64,000 nt of DNA from Pantoea sp. GD03673 (GTDB lineage Bacteria; Pseudomonadota; Gammaproteobacteria; Enterobacterales; Enterobacteriaceae): assembly GCF_029844725.1 (NCBI RefSeq), contig NZ_JAOCKJ010000004.1:1-64000 (forward strand). The letters run 5' to 3'. The translations under genes were made by a program, and so were the position numbers. This document shows, in pieces, positions 34,849 to 44,424 of the stretch. How positions within the stretch are numbered: position 1 is the first letter of the stretch; every line of letters starts with the position of its first letter. Below the pieces are notes generated by a model. It saw only the letters and a program-made list of their open reading frames with translations, was not told where the DNA came from and made no database searches.

Positions 34849-35783
34849 GTTAATCCCTCACGCAGTTGCAGCAGGTCGCCAAAATGGAGCACGCCCAGCG
34901 GCTGCTGATGATCGTCAATGACCGGCAGTTTATCAGTGCGCCGGGCGATAAACTGCGACAGGGCATCGCGCAGGGTCAGCGCCGCAGCGATCGGTTCACC
35001 TGCCAGCCACTCGCCACGCCGCACGGCATGGCCGACCTGTTTCAGCGACAGCAGCCTTACGCCCATTTCACTGCGACCAAAAAAGTCGCGCACAAAATCA
35101 TTTTTCGGCTGGGTGAGCAGCGCCACCGGCCTGCCCTGCTGAACAATTTCACCGTTATCCATCAGCACGATGCGGTCCGCCAGCGTCAGCGCTTCGTCGA
35201 TGTCATGGGTGACCAGCACAATGGTGCGGCCCGACAGCCGATGAATACGCAGCATTTCCTGTTGCAGCACGCCACGCGTCACCGGGTCGAGCGCGCCGAA
35301 CGGCTCATCCATCAGCAGCACTTCCGGGTCAGCCGCCAGCGCCCGCGCCACGCCCACCCGCTGCTGCTGCCCGCCGGAGAGCTGATGCGGATAGCGATTC
35401 AGCAGCTGTGCGTCAAGGTTCAGCAGCGCCAGCAGCGCCGCGATGCGTTCATCGATCTGTGACCGGGACCAGCCCAGCAGCACCGGCACCGTGGCGATAT
35501 TCTTCTTCACCGTCCAGTGCGGAAACAGGCCAATCGACTGAATGGCATAGCCCATGCGTCGCCGTAATGTGCGGGCATCGAGCTGGCGAATCGACTCACC
35601 CGCGTAGCGGATTTCACCGCTGTCAGCCTCTACCAGCCGGTTGATCATCTTCAGCGTGGTTGACTTGCCAGAGCCGGAAGTGCCGAGCAGCACGCAGAAC
35701 TCCCCCGCTGCCACCTTCAGCGTCAGATCTTTCACCGCCGCTTTGCCGTTAAACGCACGGGAAACGCCCCTAAACTCAATCAT
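34836..35783 (-). CDS. yehX: Osmolyte ABC transporter ATPase YehX
   Basis: 315 residues. Walker [11 protein letters not shown]-loop [10 protein letters not shown], signature [16 protein letters not shown], Walker [16 protein letters not shown]-terminal CBS domain ([25 protein letters not shown] landmark) is typical of osmolyte transporters such as OpuCA, where it senses ionic strength. Overlaps yehY by 8 bp and yehW by 13 bp, in a tightly coupled operon. Confidence 0.93.
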   Translation of the reverse strand: MIEFRGVSRAFNGKAAVKDLTLKVAAGEFCVLLGTSGSGKSTTLKMINRLVEADSGEIRYAGESIRQLDARTLRRRMGYAIQSIGLFPHWTVKKNIATVPVLLGWSRSQIDERIAALLALLNLDAQLLNRYPHQLSGGQQQRVGVARALAADPEVLLMDEPFGALDPVTRGVLQQEMLRIHRLSGRTIVLVTHDIDEALTLADRIVLMDNGEIVQQGRPVALLTQPKNDFVRDFFGRSEMGVRLLSLKQVGHAVRRGEWLAGEPIAAALTLRDALSQFIARRTDKLPVIDDHQQPLGVLHFGDLLQLREGLTCTG

Positions 35784-36951
35784 CTTTTCTCTCCAGCAGT
35801 GAGATCAGCAGGCGGAACAGCGCATCAATGACGACCGCCAGCGCGATCACCGGGATCACGCCCAGCAAGACCAGATCAAGCGCACTGCCTGACAGTCCCT
35901 GGAAAATAATCGCGCCAAAGCCACCTGCACCAATCAGCGCCGCGACCACCGCCATGCCCAGCGTCTGCACCACCACCACGCGCAGGCCCGCCAGCCAGAC
36001 CGGTAACGCCAGCGGCACATCCACAGCGATAAACTGCTGCCAGCCGCTCATGCCCGTGCCACGGGCACTTTCGCGCACCTCGCGGGGCACCTGTTGCAGC
36101 CCCACCACCACGCTGCGCACCAGCGGCAGCAGCGCATAAAGCACCAGGGCGATCAGCGCCGGGGCCATGCCAATGCCGCTGATCCCCCACTCGCCGAGCC
36201 ACGGAAAATGCTGAGCCAGACCGGCCAGCGGCGCAATCAGCAGACCAAACAGCGCCACCGAGGGCACCGTCTGGATCACATTCAGCACGCCGAACACACT
36301 TCCCTGCCAGCCAGGCCGCCGGAACAGCGTAACGCCCAGCGGCAGCGCAATCATCAGCGCAGGCAGCACAGTGCCCGCCAGCAGCGTGAGATGACGGCTC
36401 AGCGCCGCATCAAACACCGCGTGGCGGCTGGCGTATTCCTTCAGCAGGGAGAGATCGCTGAGCTGACCACTGAACAGCAGCACCAGCGGCGGCAGCCAGA
36501 CCTGCAGATTGAGCAGCAACTGTGCCAGCCGATGGGGAGTCAGTTGTCGCACCTGATCGGTGATCAGCAGCAGGATCAGCGCACCGCTGCACCACAGGCC
36601 GCTGGCAAAGCTGGTACGCGCCAGACGGCTGCCCTGCTGGCTGAGTAAGGTGGCCTGATGACCGCTAAGCCAGATAAGCACGGCCAGCATCAGCTCTGCC
36701 GCCAGCAGCGACAGAATCAGCGTGCTGCGCGCTGGCTGTCGCCACAGGAGCAGCCACAGCAGCACCAGCGGCACCAGCAACAGCCCGAAGCGGCTGATCT
36801 GCCAGACCATCAGCGGTTCGCCTGCCACCAGACGGTTCGGGGCGAAGTTAAGAAACGGCAACGCCACCAGCGCCAGGCTCAGCAACGTCAGCAGCAGCAA
36901 TGCCACCGGCTGCTGCACCGGACGGCGTATCGCGTCCCGCGATTTCTGCAT
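35776..36951 (-). CDS. yehY: Osmolyte ABC transporter permease YehY
   Basis: 391 residues. An N-terminal set of hydrophobic helices precedes a ProW-like permease domain with NVIQTVPSVALFGLL, VREVRESAR-type EAA loop (REVRESARGTGMSGWQQF) and IGAGGFGAIIFQGL. The extra N-terminal helices distinguish YehY from YehW, as in E. coli (385 residues). It starts 3 bp after the osmF stop. Confidence 0.92.
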   Translation of the reverse strand: MQKSRDAIRRPVQQPVALLLLTLLSLALVALPFLNFAPNRLVAGEPLMVWQISRFGLLLVPLVLLWLLLWRQPARSTLILSLLAAELMLAVLIWLSGHQATLLSQQGSRLARTSFASGLWCSGALILLLITDQVRQLTPHRLAQLLLNLQVWLPPLVLLFSGQLSDLSLLKEYASRHAVFDAALSRHLTLLAGTVLPALMIALPLGVTLFRRPGWQGSVFGVLNVIQTVPSVALFGLLIAPLAGLAQHFPWLGEWGISGIGMAPALIALVLYALLPLVRSVVVGLQQVPREVRESARGTGMSGWQQFIAVDVPLALPVWLAGLRVVVVQTLGMAVVAALIGAGGFGAIIFQGLSGSALDLVLLGVIPVIALAVVIDALFRLLISLLERKDD

Positions 36952-36954
36952 CGG

Positions 36955-37866
36955 TTACAGCAGCTTTTTCTGCTGCAGCCACTCGGTCGCTACGCTGCTG
37001 GCGTCCTGGCCGTCGACCGCAATTCGGGCGTTGAGCTGTTGCAGCGTCTTCTCATCAAGCGCACTGAACACCGGCTTCAGCCATTCGGCAATCTGCGGGT
37101 GAGCTTTCAGTACCGATTCGCGGATCACCGGCGTCGGCGCATAAATCGGCTGAACGCCTTTAGGATCGCTGAGCGTCTGCAGACCTAACGCCGCCACCGG
37201 ACCGTCGGTGCCGTAGGCCATCGCCGCGTTCACGCCGGAGGTCTGCTGGGCCGCCGCGCTGAGGGTGACAGCGGTATCGCCGCCCGCCAGCGACAGCAGC
37301 TGATCCTGTTTGAGGTTAAAGCCATAGGCTTTTTCAAAGGCGGGTAAGGCATCACTGCGTTCGATAAATTCGGCTGAGGCCGCCAGTTTGAACGTGCCGC
37401 CCTTTTTCAGCCAGGCGCTGAGGTCATCCAGCGAGGTGAGCTGGTTTTTTTCGGCCAGATCTTTACGCACGGCGATGGTCCAGGTGTTGTTGGCCGGTGC
37501 CGGTGTCAGCCACACCAGATGGTTTTTCTCCGCGTCGAGTTTTTTCACCTTTTCGTAGCCTGCGGCGGCATTCTTCCAGGCACTGTCTTTTTCATCGTTG
37601 AAGAAGAATGCGCCGTTGCCGGTATATTCCGGGTAGATGTCGAGTTCGCCTGCCGTGATCGCACCCCGCACCACCTGCGTGGTGCCGAGCTGGATTTTAT
37701 TGACGGTTTTAACCCCATGCTTTTCCAGCACCTGAAGGATGATGTTGCCCAGCAGTGATCCTTCGGTATCAATTTTTGATCCGACCCGCACCGGATCCGC
37801 CGCCTGTGCCATCCCCATACTGAGCAGCAAAGCGCTGACACCCATCCAACCCCGAATTCTGATCAT
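36955..37866 (-). CDS. osmF: Osmolyte-binding periplasmic protein OsmF (YehZ)
   Basis: 303 residues. The signal peptide ends SMGMAQA before ADPVRVGSKIDTEGSLLGNIIL. The OpuAC/ProX-like fold shows in GTTQVVRGAITAGELDIYPEYTGNGAFFF and NAAMAYGTDGPVAALGL. First gene of the osmF-yehYXW operon. In E. coli the operon is sigmaS-dependent and osmotically induced. The 298-bp divergent region to the MFS gene (37867-38164) contains no gene I can support. Confidence 0.93.
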   Translation of the reverse strand: MIRIRGWMGVSALLLSMGMAQAADPVRVGSKIDTEGSLLGNIILQVLEKHGVKTVNKIQLGTTQVVRGAITAGELDIYPEYTGNGAFFFNDEKDSAWKNAAAGYEKVKKLDAEKNHLVWLTPAPANNTWTIAVRKDLAEKNQLTSLDDLSAWLKKGGTFKLAASAEFIERSDALPAFEKAYGFNLKQDQLLSLAGGDTAVTLSAAAQQTSGVNAAMAYGTDGPVAALGLQTLSDPKGVQPIYAPTPVIRESVLKAHPQIAEWLKPVFSALDEKTLQQLNARIAVDGQDASSVATEWLQQKKLL

Positions 37867-38164
37867 GGCCTTTTCCTTATCGCTTTATCGCGTGTGGTTT
37901 TGCGTTTCGTTATTGCGTGATGTGTTCGCGTGGCGTCCTGCAGGCTGCTCTCCTGCTGCTGAACGGGAGGCTGGCAGGAGATGCAGCGGAAATAATCTGC
38001 CTTAAAAGCGTAGCCTGGCGCGGCGGTGATGCAGCGGACTTTATCGCAAACCGATCAGGATTTGAGACTGTGGAATCATTTCATATAACTGAATTGAATT
38101 TACGTCTGGGCGTCTGAACGGCTACTCTCGGGAATCTGTTTTTATTTAAAAGAAGCACAACATC

Positions 38165-39640
38165 ATGTCCGACCTGACCTCTTCCGCCCATGTGGCAACC
38201 GCAGGACGTTCGCCCGGGGGCGAAACGGCGTGGATTCGCAGCGCCGCTGACGTCTCCCGATTAGTGAACAGCGGCGACAGCGCCCGCAATAATGCCCGCA
38301 TTGTGGTGGCGATTGCGCTGGGCGGCGTGTTTCTTGACGCCTACGACCTGGGCGCGCTGGCCTTTGGCATCAAAGACATCACCCGCGAATTTAATCTCAC
38401 CCCGTCCGGCACGGGCATGGTCGCCTCGGCGATCACCTTCGGGGCGATTGCGGGCGCGCTGATCGGCGGTTATCTCACCGACAAAATTGGCCGTTATCGG
38501 GTCTTTATGGCCGATATGTTCTTTTTCGTGGTGGCGGCTATTGCCTGTGCGTTTGCACCCAATGAGTATGTGCTGGCTGGCGCGCGCTTTGTGATGGGTC
38601 TGGGCGTCGGGATCGATCTGCCGGTGGCGATGGCGTTTCTGGCGGAGTTTTCGAGGCTGCGCGGCAAAGGGAATAAAGCGGCCAGCGTGGCGATGTGGTG
38701 TCCAACCTGGTACGCGGCGATCAGTATTTCGTATCTGCTGGTGCTGCTGCTTTATGCGGTGTTGCCTGAGAGCCACACCGACTGGCTCTGGCGACTGATC
38801 CTCGGTTTTGGTGCCGTTCCGGCAATTGTCATCATCGCTATCCGTAGCCGTTACATGAGTGAATCCCCGGTGTGGGCAGCCAATCAGGGCGACCTGAAAG
38901 GCGCAGCGGCGATTTTGCGCAGTGCCTGGAATATCAACGCTCAGGTGGCCCCTGATGCTGCGATCACGCCTGCCACGCCGGTGCGCAAAGCGAGCTGGCG
39001 CAACTATGGAGCGCTGCTGCAGGGCGTTTATCGCCGCCGTACCCTGCTGGCGACCGTTACCTCTGTCGCGTCATCCTTTGCCTATAACGCCGTGGCGTTT
39101 GGTCTGCCGGTGATTATCTCCAGCTTCTTTGCCCAGTCGATGCTCACCACGATTCTGGTGTCGCTGGCGCTGAATCTGCTGTTTGCCTTTGTCGGCGGGA
39201 TGCTCGCGGTACGACTGGTGCCACGTCTGGGGGCGTGGAAGATGTCGGTCGCGGGCTATAGCTGTCAGTGTGTGGCGCTGCTCGGGCTGGCACTGATTGG
39301 TCGCCCGGAAGGCGGTCAGGAAGCCGCCCTGGCGATTGGCATGCTGGCGTTGTTCCTGTTTGGTCAGGGATTTGGGCCGGGGTCGCATACCATGACTTTT
39401 GCGTCACTGAGCTACCCTACGTCGCTGCGTGGTGTGGGCGTGGGCTTCAACCAGACGCTGATGCGCGGCAGTTCAACCGTTTCGCTGTTTCTGTTCCCGG
39501 TGCTGGTTGCGGCGCTTGGCACCGGCGTCTTCTGGGTGATCTTCCTGGCTCCGCTGGCCGGACTGCTGGCGCTGCTGGCCATTCGCTGGGAACCGTCGGG
39601 GTATGATGTGGATGCGGAGGATTTTGAACTGCCGCGATAA
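38165..39640 (+). CDS. MFS transporter, sugar porter/aromatic-acid:H+ symporter-like
   Basis: 491 residues with 12 predicted helices. Helix 1 begins GGVFLDAYDLGALAFGIKDI, and the helix 2-3 loop is GGYLTDKIGRYRVF. MSESPVWA after helix 6 and the central hydrophilic loop of about 60 residues are of the kind seen in inner-membrane metabolite transporters (YdjE, AAHS). The substrate is unknown. A weak purine-rich ribosome site precedes the ATG. It shares a bidirectional terminator with idi. Confidence 0.85.
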   Translation: MSDLTSSAHVATAGRSPGGETAWIRSAADVSRLVNSGDSARNNARIVVAIALGGVFLDAYDLGALAFGIKDITREFNLTPSGTGMVASAITFGAIAGALIGGYLTDKIGRYRVFMADMFFFVVAAIACAFAPNEYVLAGARFVMGLGVGIDLPVAMAFLAEFSRLRGKGNKAASVAMWCPTWYAAISISYLLVLLLYAVLPESHTDWLWRLILGFGAVPAIVIIAIRSRYMSESPVWAANQGDLKGAAAILRSAWNINAQVAPDAAITPATPVRKASWRNYGALLQGVYRRRTLLATVTSVASSFAYNAVAFGLPVIISSFFAQSMLTTILVSLALNLLFAFVGGMLAVRLVPRLGAWKMSVAGYSCQCVALLGLALIGRPEGGQEAALAIGMLALFLFGQGFGPGSHTMTFASLSYPTSLRGVGVGFNQTLMRGSSTVSLFLFPVLVAALGTGVFWVIFLAPLAGLLALLAIRWEPSGYDVDAEDFELPR

Positions 39641-39670
39641 ACAGCGGTCAGGGCGTAAACAGAGCGCAGG

Positions 39671-39698
39671 AAAACCGCACCTCAGTGCGGTTTTTTTT
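39671..39698. terminator. Bidirectional terminator between MFS gene and idi
   Basis: AAAACCGCAC (39671-39680), loop CTCA, GTGCGG (39685-39690), then eight T. The T-run overlaps the idi stop region. Confidence 0.9.
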
Positions 39699-40239
39699 AT
39701 GCCGTAACGGCCGGGAAAGGAAACTGCTCCAGATAGTCCGGGATACGCGGGAAGGTATGCAAAAACCACGGCGTAAACTGCTGTGGCTGCTGCTGCATCT
39801 GCTGCTCAATCAGCGCCATCGGACGGTAATCAAAGGCATCGGCTTCGTCGGGATTCAGCTGAGGCAGACTGTCGCAGACGGCAAAGAAGACATGACCATA
39901 TTCATGCTCGGTCAGGCCATTACTGAGCTTCAGGTTGTAGCTCAGCTCAAACACCGGCGTCAGCGTCACCTCCATTCCCATCTCTTCACGCAGACGACGT
40001 CCGGCGGCGTCGAGGGTCGATTCATGGGGATAAGGATGACCACAGCAGGTATTGCTCCACAAGCCACCACAGTGATATTTGTCGCTGGCACGCCGCTGCA
40101 GTAACAGCTCCTGCCGGGAATTGAAGACGTAGACCGTCACCGCGCGGTGCAGGAGTCCTTTTTCATGCACTTCCAGCTTTTCCATTTTGCCGGTGGGACG
40201 ATCGAGGTGGTCAACGAGGATAACTTCAATAGCAGACAT
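39697..40239 (-). CDS. idi: Isopentenyl-diphosphate delta-isomerase, type 1
   Basis: 180 residues, Nudix-fold. The active-site Cys is in WSNTCCGHPYPHE, the Nudix-like segment is AAGRRLREEMGM, and the catalytic Glu is in TEHEYGHVFF. It interconverts IPP and DMAPP using Mg/Mn, feeding isoprenoids and, in pigmented relatives, carotenoids. It is a single gene here with no other isoprenoid genes nearby. GCAGACAT start region: ATG 40239 has AAGGAAAC upstream. Confidence 0.95.
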   Translation of the reverse strand: MSAIEVILVDHLDRPTGKMEKLEVHEKGLLHRAVTVYVFNSRQELLLQRRASDKYHCGGLWSNTCCGHPYPHESTLDAAGRRLREEMGMEVTLTPVFELSYNLKLSNGLTEHEYGHVFFAVCDSLPQLNPDEADAFDYRPMALIEQQMQQQPQQFTPWFLHTFPRIPDYLEQFPFPAVTA

Positions 40240-40356
40240 GGCGTTTCCTTGAGATTATTCCCAACTATTCTGGCACAGAATTAGCCGTTTGGGCGGAACA
40301 TCGCGGATTTTTTACCCGTGTCAGGTAGAGATAAGCGGATGAAGCAGAGAGGAAAT

Positions 40357-40377
40357 CAGGCCAGCAAAGCTGGCCTG
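40357..40377 (-). terminator. Possible terminator of the chemoreceptor gene
   Basis: CAGGCCAGC (40357-40365) and GCTGGCCTG (40369-40377), a perfect 9-bp stem with an AAA loop, 8 bp after the stop. Only a short T-run follows on the minus strand. Confidence 0.55.
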
Positions 40378-40385
40378 GAGAGGGA

Positions 40386-42281
40386 TTACAGTCGGAAGCT
40401 CTGAACCACCCGCTCAAGCTGGGTGCTCTGCGACTCCATCGCCTGCGCGGCAGCGGAAACCTGTTCCACCAGCACGGCGTTCTGCTGCGTGGTGCCATCC
40501 AGCTGGGTAATCGCCACGTTAACCTGTTCGATACCCATGCTCTGCTCGCGGCTGGCTGACATGATTTCGCTCATCAGGGTCGTGACACTGCTTACGCCCT
40601 TCATCAGCTCATCCATGGTCTGACCCGCCTGCTCAACCAGCGCACTGCCGGTATCGATGTTTGCCACAGACTCTTCGATTAACTTTTTAATCTCACGCGC
40701 TGAATTGGCTGAACGCTGTGCCAGATTGCGTACTTCTGATGCCACCACGGCGAAACCACGACCCTGTTCACCGGCACGGGCGGCTTCTACCGCGGCGTTA
40801 AGTGCCAGGATATTGGTCTGGAATGCAATGCTGTCGATCACGCTAATGATATCGACCACTTTACGGGATGAATGATGAATTTCACCCATGGTCGAGACCA
40901 CCTGACGGACCACTTCGGTGCCACGTGCAGCCACCTGCGAGGCATCGCCCGCCAGCTGGTTAGCGTGAGTCGCGTTGTCGGCGTTCTGACGCACCGTGCC
41001 GGTCAGCTGCTCCATCGACGCGGCCGTTTCGACAATCGAGCTGGCCTGATCTTCGGTACGGGAGGAGAGATTGGCGTTGCCGCTGGCGATTTCGCGGGAC
41101 GCCGCTGTAATCGCCAGTGCGCTGTCGCCTACCTGCTGGAGCAGGCCCTGCAGATAGCTGATGAACTGGTTGAAGCTCTGCGCAACGGCGTTAAATTCCG
41201 GGCTGTTGCTGGCTGGCAGACGCTGGGTCAGATCGGCACCGCCGCTGGATAACGCTTCAATATTGCTGTTCAGCACGTTAAGACGTTTCATCATGGCGCG
41301 GACAAAGCCCAGCGACACCAGCAGCAGGATCACCGCCAGTGGGATTTGCACCAGACCCAGGCGGGTCAGCATATTGTGTGACTGCGCTTTCAGCAGACTG
41401 GTCGGCAGGCTGCTGGCAAGGTACCACGGGCTGCCGGGAATGGCCTGCACGAACAGCGTCTGCTCACCTTCGCTGCTGTCAAAGGTGGTTTCCAGCGGCT
41501 GATTGCCCACGCCGTTCAGCAGCGTTTTCAGCGGTGCAGCCATTGGCATCTGCACGTCAGCCAGGTTCTCCAGCTTCGGGGCGGCATTCACCAGCGCACC
41601 GTTGCCGACCACTTTGCCATCGGCTTCCACGATCAGCACATTGCCATGAATGGTTTCGCCCATCTGCTTCGCCAGCTGGTTAAAGAACCCCAGCGTCACG
41701 TCGATGGTGGCGACACCCCAGGCCGTGCCGTTGCGGTAGATGGCCATAGCACAGTTGGTACGTGGCTGCGGGCTGGCAGCATCCTGATAAGCTTTTGCCC
41801 AAGCACACTGGCCTTTCGCGGCAGCCAGGCCATCTTTGTACCAGGGTTGCTCCCAGTATTTGTCGGCGGCGTCGGAGTTCCAGTAGGTGTTAACCTGCAG
41901 TTCATTGCTGGCGTTACGCGCAAAGAAGCTGCTGTTTTTCTCTTTGGCCGGATCACGGCGGTTTGGCAGGGGCCAGATACCGCCACCGAACACATTGCTG
42001 TCCTGATACTGGTTTACCAGCGTCGGTAACAGGGTGTCGATGGTGGCGCTGTCCATGACGGAGGCGGCTTCGGTAATGGCACGCTGCTGGGCCTGCACAC
42101 GGTTCATCTGTTCGACGATGCCGGAGGCAAGGGAATCAACCTGATAGCGAACGAGACGGCTTTCGCTGTCGACAAGCTGTGGCGCGACGAACTGATTGAT
42201 AACCCAGACTGTAACGAGTAAAAGCGCAACAAAGAATGCGATCATTGTTGCGGTAAAGCGGGATTGTGTTGTTTTAAACAT
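40386..42281 (-). CDS. Methyl-accepting chemotaxis protein with double Cache sensor
   Basis: 631 residues. Transmembrane helix 1 (about 12-33) is followed by a periplasmic dCache_1 domain ([44 protein letters not shown]), a second membrane helix ([13 protein letters not shown]), a HAMP domain and an MA signalling domain. The hairpin tip reads [20 protein letters not shown]. The C-terminus ends VVQSFRL without the NWETF-type CheR/CheB tether. The ligand is probably a small organic molecule such as an amino acid. I chose ATG 42281, just before the first helix. Confidence 0.92.
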   Translation of the reverse strand: MFKTTQSRFTATMIAFFVALLLVTVWVINQFVAPQLVDSESRLVRYQVDSLASGIVEQMNRVQAQQRAITEAASVMDSATIDTLLPTLVNQYQDSNVFGGGIWPLPNRRDPAKEKNSSFFARNASNELQVNTYWNSDAADKYWEQPWYKDGLAAAKGQCAWAKAYQDAASPQPRTNCAMAIYRNGTAWGVATIDVTLGFFNQLAKQMGETIHGNVLIVEADGKVVGNGALVNAAPKLENLADVQMPMAAPLKTLLNGVGNQPLETTFDSSEGEQTLFVQAIPGSPWYLASSLPTSLLKAQSHNMLTRLGLVQIPLAVILLLVSLGFVRAMMKRLNVLNSNIEALSSGGADLTQRLPASNSPEFNAVAQSFNQFISYLQGLLQQVGDSALAITAASREIASGNANLSSRTEDQASSIVETAASMEQLTGTVRQNADNATHANQLAGDASQVAARGTEVVRQVVSTMGEIHHSSRKVVDIISVIDSIAFQTNILALNAAVEAARAGEQGRGFAVVASEVRNLAQRSANSAREIKKLIEESVANIDTGSALVEQAGQTMDELMKGVSSVTTLMSEIMSASREQSMGIEQVNVAITQLDGTTQQNAVLVEQVSAAAQAMESQSTQLERVVQSFRL

Positions 42282-42391
42282 CTTTGTGCCCCTGAACCTG
42301 GTGCGGCGCGATTGCCTGATCCGGGTTAACGGCTCGCTTAGCAGGAACTTGAGATGAGCAGGATCACATATTTGAAAAATGTTTGATTTTT

Positions 42392-42409
42392 GTGAAATTA
42401 TAATTTCAC
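42392..42409. promoter_or_regulatory. 18-bp perfect palindrome upstream of the chemoreceptor gene
   Basis: GTGAAATTATAATTTCAC contains TATAAT on both strands, 111 bp upstream of the chemoreceptor start. It may be an operator overlapping a -10. The regulator is unknown. Confidence 0.5.
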
Positions 42410-42472
42410 CGAGCAATTATCACACCCCCGACAGATGCCGGGGAATGCGTCTGAAGGCGCGCTGTTTCTGGC

Positions 42473-43582
42473 CTACTCCTCTGAATCGACTACCTGCTGG
42501 CGCGGACGGAAAACGTGATCGCTGCCCTCCGCTGTTAACAATTCCCGTAACTTCTGACCGCCATGTTCATCGGCCTGTGCAAACTGCCGCTCCGCTTCGG
42601 TGATGGGTGTGGTCCAGAGTAAGGTGGGTCGATCGCCATCACGCTTGGGCAGCGTAAACTGCGCCTGTTCGGTTGCCAGTTCATTCGCCAGCAGGAAGCT
42701 TTCGAAGCCGACCGGTGCCACTTCCGATGCCAGCGTATGCCCTTCCCCCAGCCAGGTGAGCCGCGCCCACGGCAGATGCACAAACTCCGCCAGCGCGCTC
42801 GCCATCTGCACCGCGTTGCCTTCGGTCATGATTTCACCGTCAACGGCCATACCCAGTTCCACACGGCGATACTGCGGTGCCAGCTCATCAAACAGATAAT
42901 CGACTTGTGGCATGGGCCGGATGCTCATGCCGATCGTCAGGAAGTACCAGACACCCTGATGCCAGTGCTGGGAGATCGCCATCGGCGGCCAGCTGCCCTG
43001 ATCGATTGCGTAATATTTTACCGACTCGCCAAAGCGTGCCTGATAGCAGGCCATGAGATCCTGCTGCACCTTGTCCCACTCGCTGCCGTCGTGCCATTCA
43101 CGCCAGAACTGACGCTGATGCTCCGCCCGGGCGTAGTAGTCATTGGTTGATGCGGAACCCAGCGGGGCCGTGAGCCGGTTCTTTTTGATGCAGCCCGCAG
43201 AGAAGCTCACCTGCTTCTCCTGATAGAGGCTCCAGCCAGGGATCACCGCCAGCAGCTGGCCGTAATACCATAGCGCCGCGCCATCATCAGAAGGCTCCCA
43301 CAGGACCTGAAGACCGGCCGGATCCAGCGCGGGCTCGGCTTCCAGATTACGGCAATATTCGGCGCTGAGCAGCGGCGCAATGCCCTGCTCCATCGCCGCA
43401 CGATCTTCCTGCGCCGGTGCAGGCAGCAGGTTTCGTAGCCAGCAGCCGCGCACCGCATACTGACTGCGGAACAGGTCGGTGGGCCAGATGTAAAAATAAG
43501 CGGTGCGCTCATCCTGTTCGACAATGGCGGTCAGTGTGCGCTGCTGATTGTGGACTTCAGCAATCAGGGATTTGTACGTCAT
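42473..43582 (-). CDS. Suppressor-of-Fused-domain protein
   Basis: 369 residues with no signal peptide. WPPMAISQHWHQGVWYFLTIGMSIRPMPQ followed by YRRVELGMAVDGE, FESFLLANEL and TTPITEAERQFAQADEHGGQKLRELL (landmarks) matches the bacterial Sufu-domain pattern as I know it. The family is often found near toxin-immunity or secretion loci, but its role in bacteria is poorly defined. ATG 43582 is chosen because GAGG lies eight bases upstream; the frame extends ten codons further. It borders the AT-rich accessory stretch. Confidence 0.6.
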   Translation of the reverse strand: MTYKSLIAEVHNQQRTLTAIVEQDERTAYFYIWPTDLFRSQYAVRGCWLRNLLPAPAQEDRAAMEQGIAPLLSAEYCRNLEAEPALDPAGLQVLWEPSDDGAALWYYGQLLAVIPGWSLYQEKQVSFSAGCIKKNRLTAPLGSASTNDYYARAEHQRQFWREWHDGSEWDKVQQDLMACYQARFGESVKYYAIDQGSWPPMAISQHWHQGVWYFLTIGMSIRPMPQVDYLFDELAPQYRRVELGMAVDGEIMTEGNAVQMASALAEFVHLPWARLTWLGEGHTLASEVAPVGFESFLLANELATEQAQFTLPKRDGDRPTLLWTTPITEAERQFAQADEHGGQKLRELLTAEGSDHVFRPRQQVVDSEE

Positions 43583-43759
43583 AGTGCCTCGACAAAGCCT
43601 GGAGGAATCCATTTTCCCCGAGAATAGAGCAGGATCCTGACTGCCGCTACCTGAGACAAGGGTAATAATCTCAAAGTGTGGGCGCTGGGGTGTTGGTGAG
43701 GGTCTGTAATGAGACGGGGCTTTTTATCGTGCGGCTGTTGTTGGTTCAAAGGCTGCTAT

Positions 43760-43776
43760 GAGCGAGGAGCGGAAAT
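43760..43776 (+). repeat. 17-bp direct repeat, copy 1
   Basis: GAGCGAGGAGCGGAAAT, identical to 45179-45195. The pair brackets the orphan gene at 44425-45066. Confidence 0.6.
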
Positions 43777-43935
43777 CAAGGATTCCACTATTTTCACGGC
43801 TCCTTTTGAAAGAGTTATCAGGCAACATAACGTCTTTCATCCTAACCTCGCCTGCAAATGTGTTGATCGCGTAAATTACAGAAACTCATTGCAGCCGAAT
43901 ATACCCATCTTCCACCTCAATCCAGTTTCCCCACA

Positions 43936-44112
43936 ACCGCGATAACTCGTATTACATCAAAATGTCGAAAAGATGAAATTTCAGATGCACATATCCTCAT
44001 AAAAAAGCTCAAATCTGAGTTGGTCGAAGTCCGTGACTGGGATGGCAATACGCAGGATGACATCTGGAAGACCATTGAATTGTTCAGAGCAATCCTGACC
44101 AGGGCCAGATAA
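43936..44112 (+). pseudogene. 3' fragment of an unidentified gene
   Basis: A frame open from about 43861 and without a start codon ends at TAA 44110-44112. Its last part reads KDEISDAHILIKKLKSEL then VEVRDWDGNTQDDIWKTI, which has the charged amphipathic look of real protein. With no ATG, GTG or TTG in place it is probably the tail of a deleted gene. I do not recognise the family. Confidence 0.35.
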
Positions 44113-44424
44113 TAAATAGCTATGGCTGATGCTTATGGGATGACGCAGATGAAAGTACTGCGCAGAGGGCGCGCTTTGAGTGAAGTGCGGACACATTCTC
44201 CTAAGTTGGTGTCGCAGTACATGTATCAACAGGGATCAGAACGGCTCAAAACGTGGTCGCGTGTCGCGTTCATTTGGATGGTACTTGATCTGGCCCCCAG
44301 TTGATTTAAAGTGAATGCTTAATAAGGTAAAATAGAATCTATCGCATTCTTGATAATTGATCGACGCCTAAACGTGCCACGTTAGATTTTAAAAATGACA
44401 GCCTAGATTCTCATCGGAGGAGAC

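Larger units (their letters stand above)
43583..44424. other. Accessory intergenic stretch without an intact gene
   Basis: 842 bp with lower GC than its flanks. It holds one 17-bp direct repeat copy (43760-43776), a coding-looking fragment ending at 44112, and short unsupported frames. It looks like decayed or partly deleted accessory DNA. Confidence 0.6.

Noticed and set aside
43709..44304. Small frames in the accessory gap (78, 82 and 60 codons)
   Set aside because: No ribosome sites, no conserved pattern, and mutually overlapping; only the start-less fragment ending at 44112 looks protein-like.
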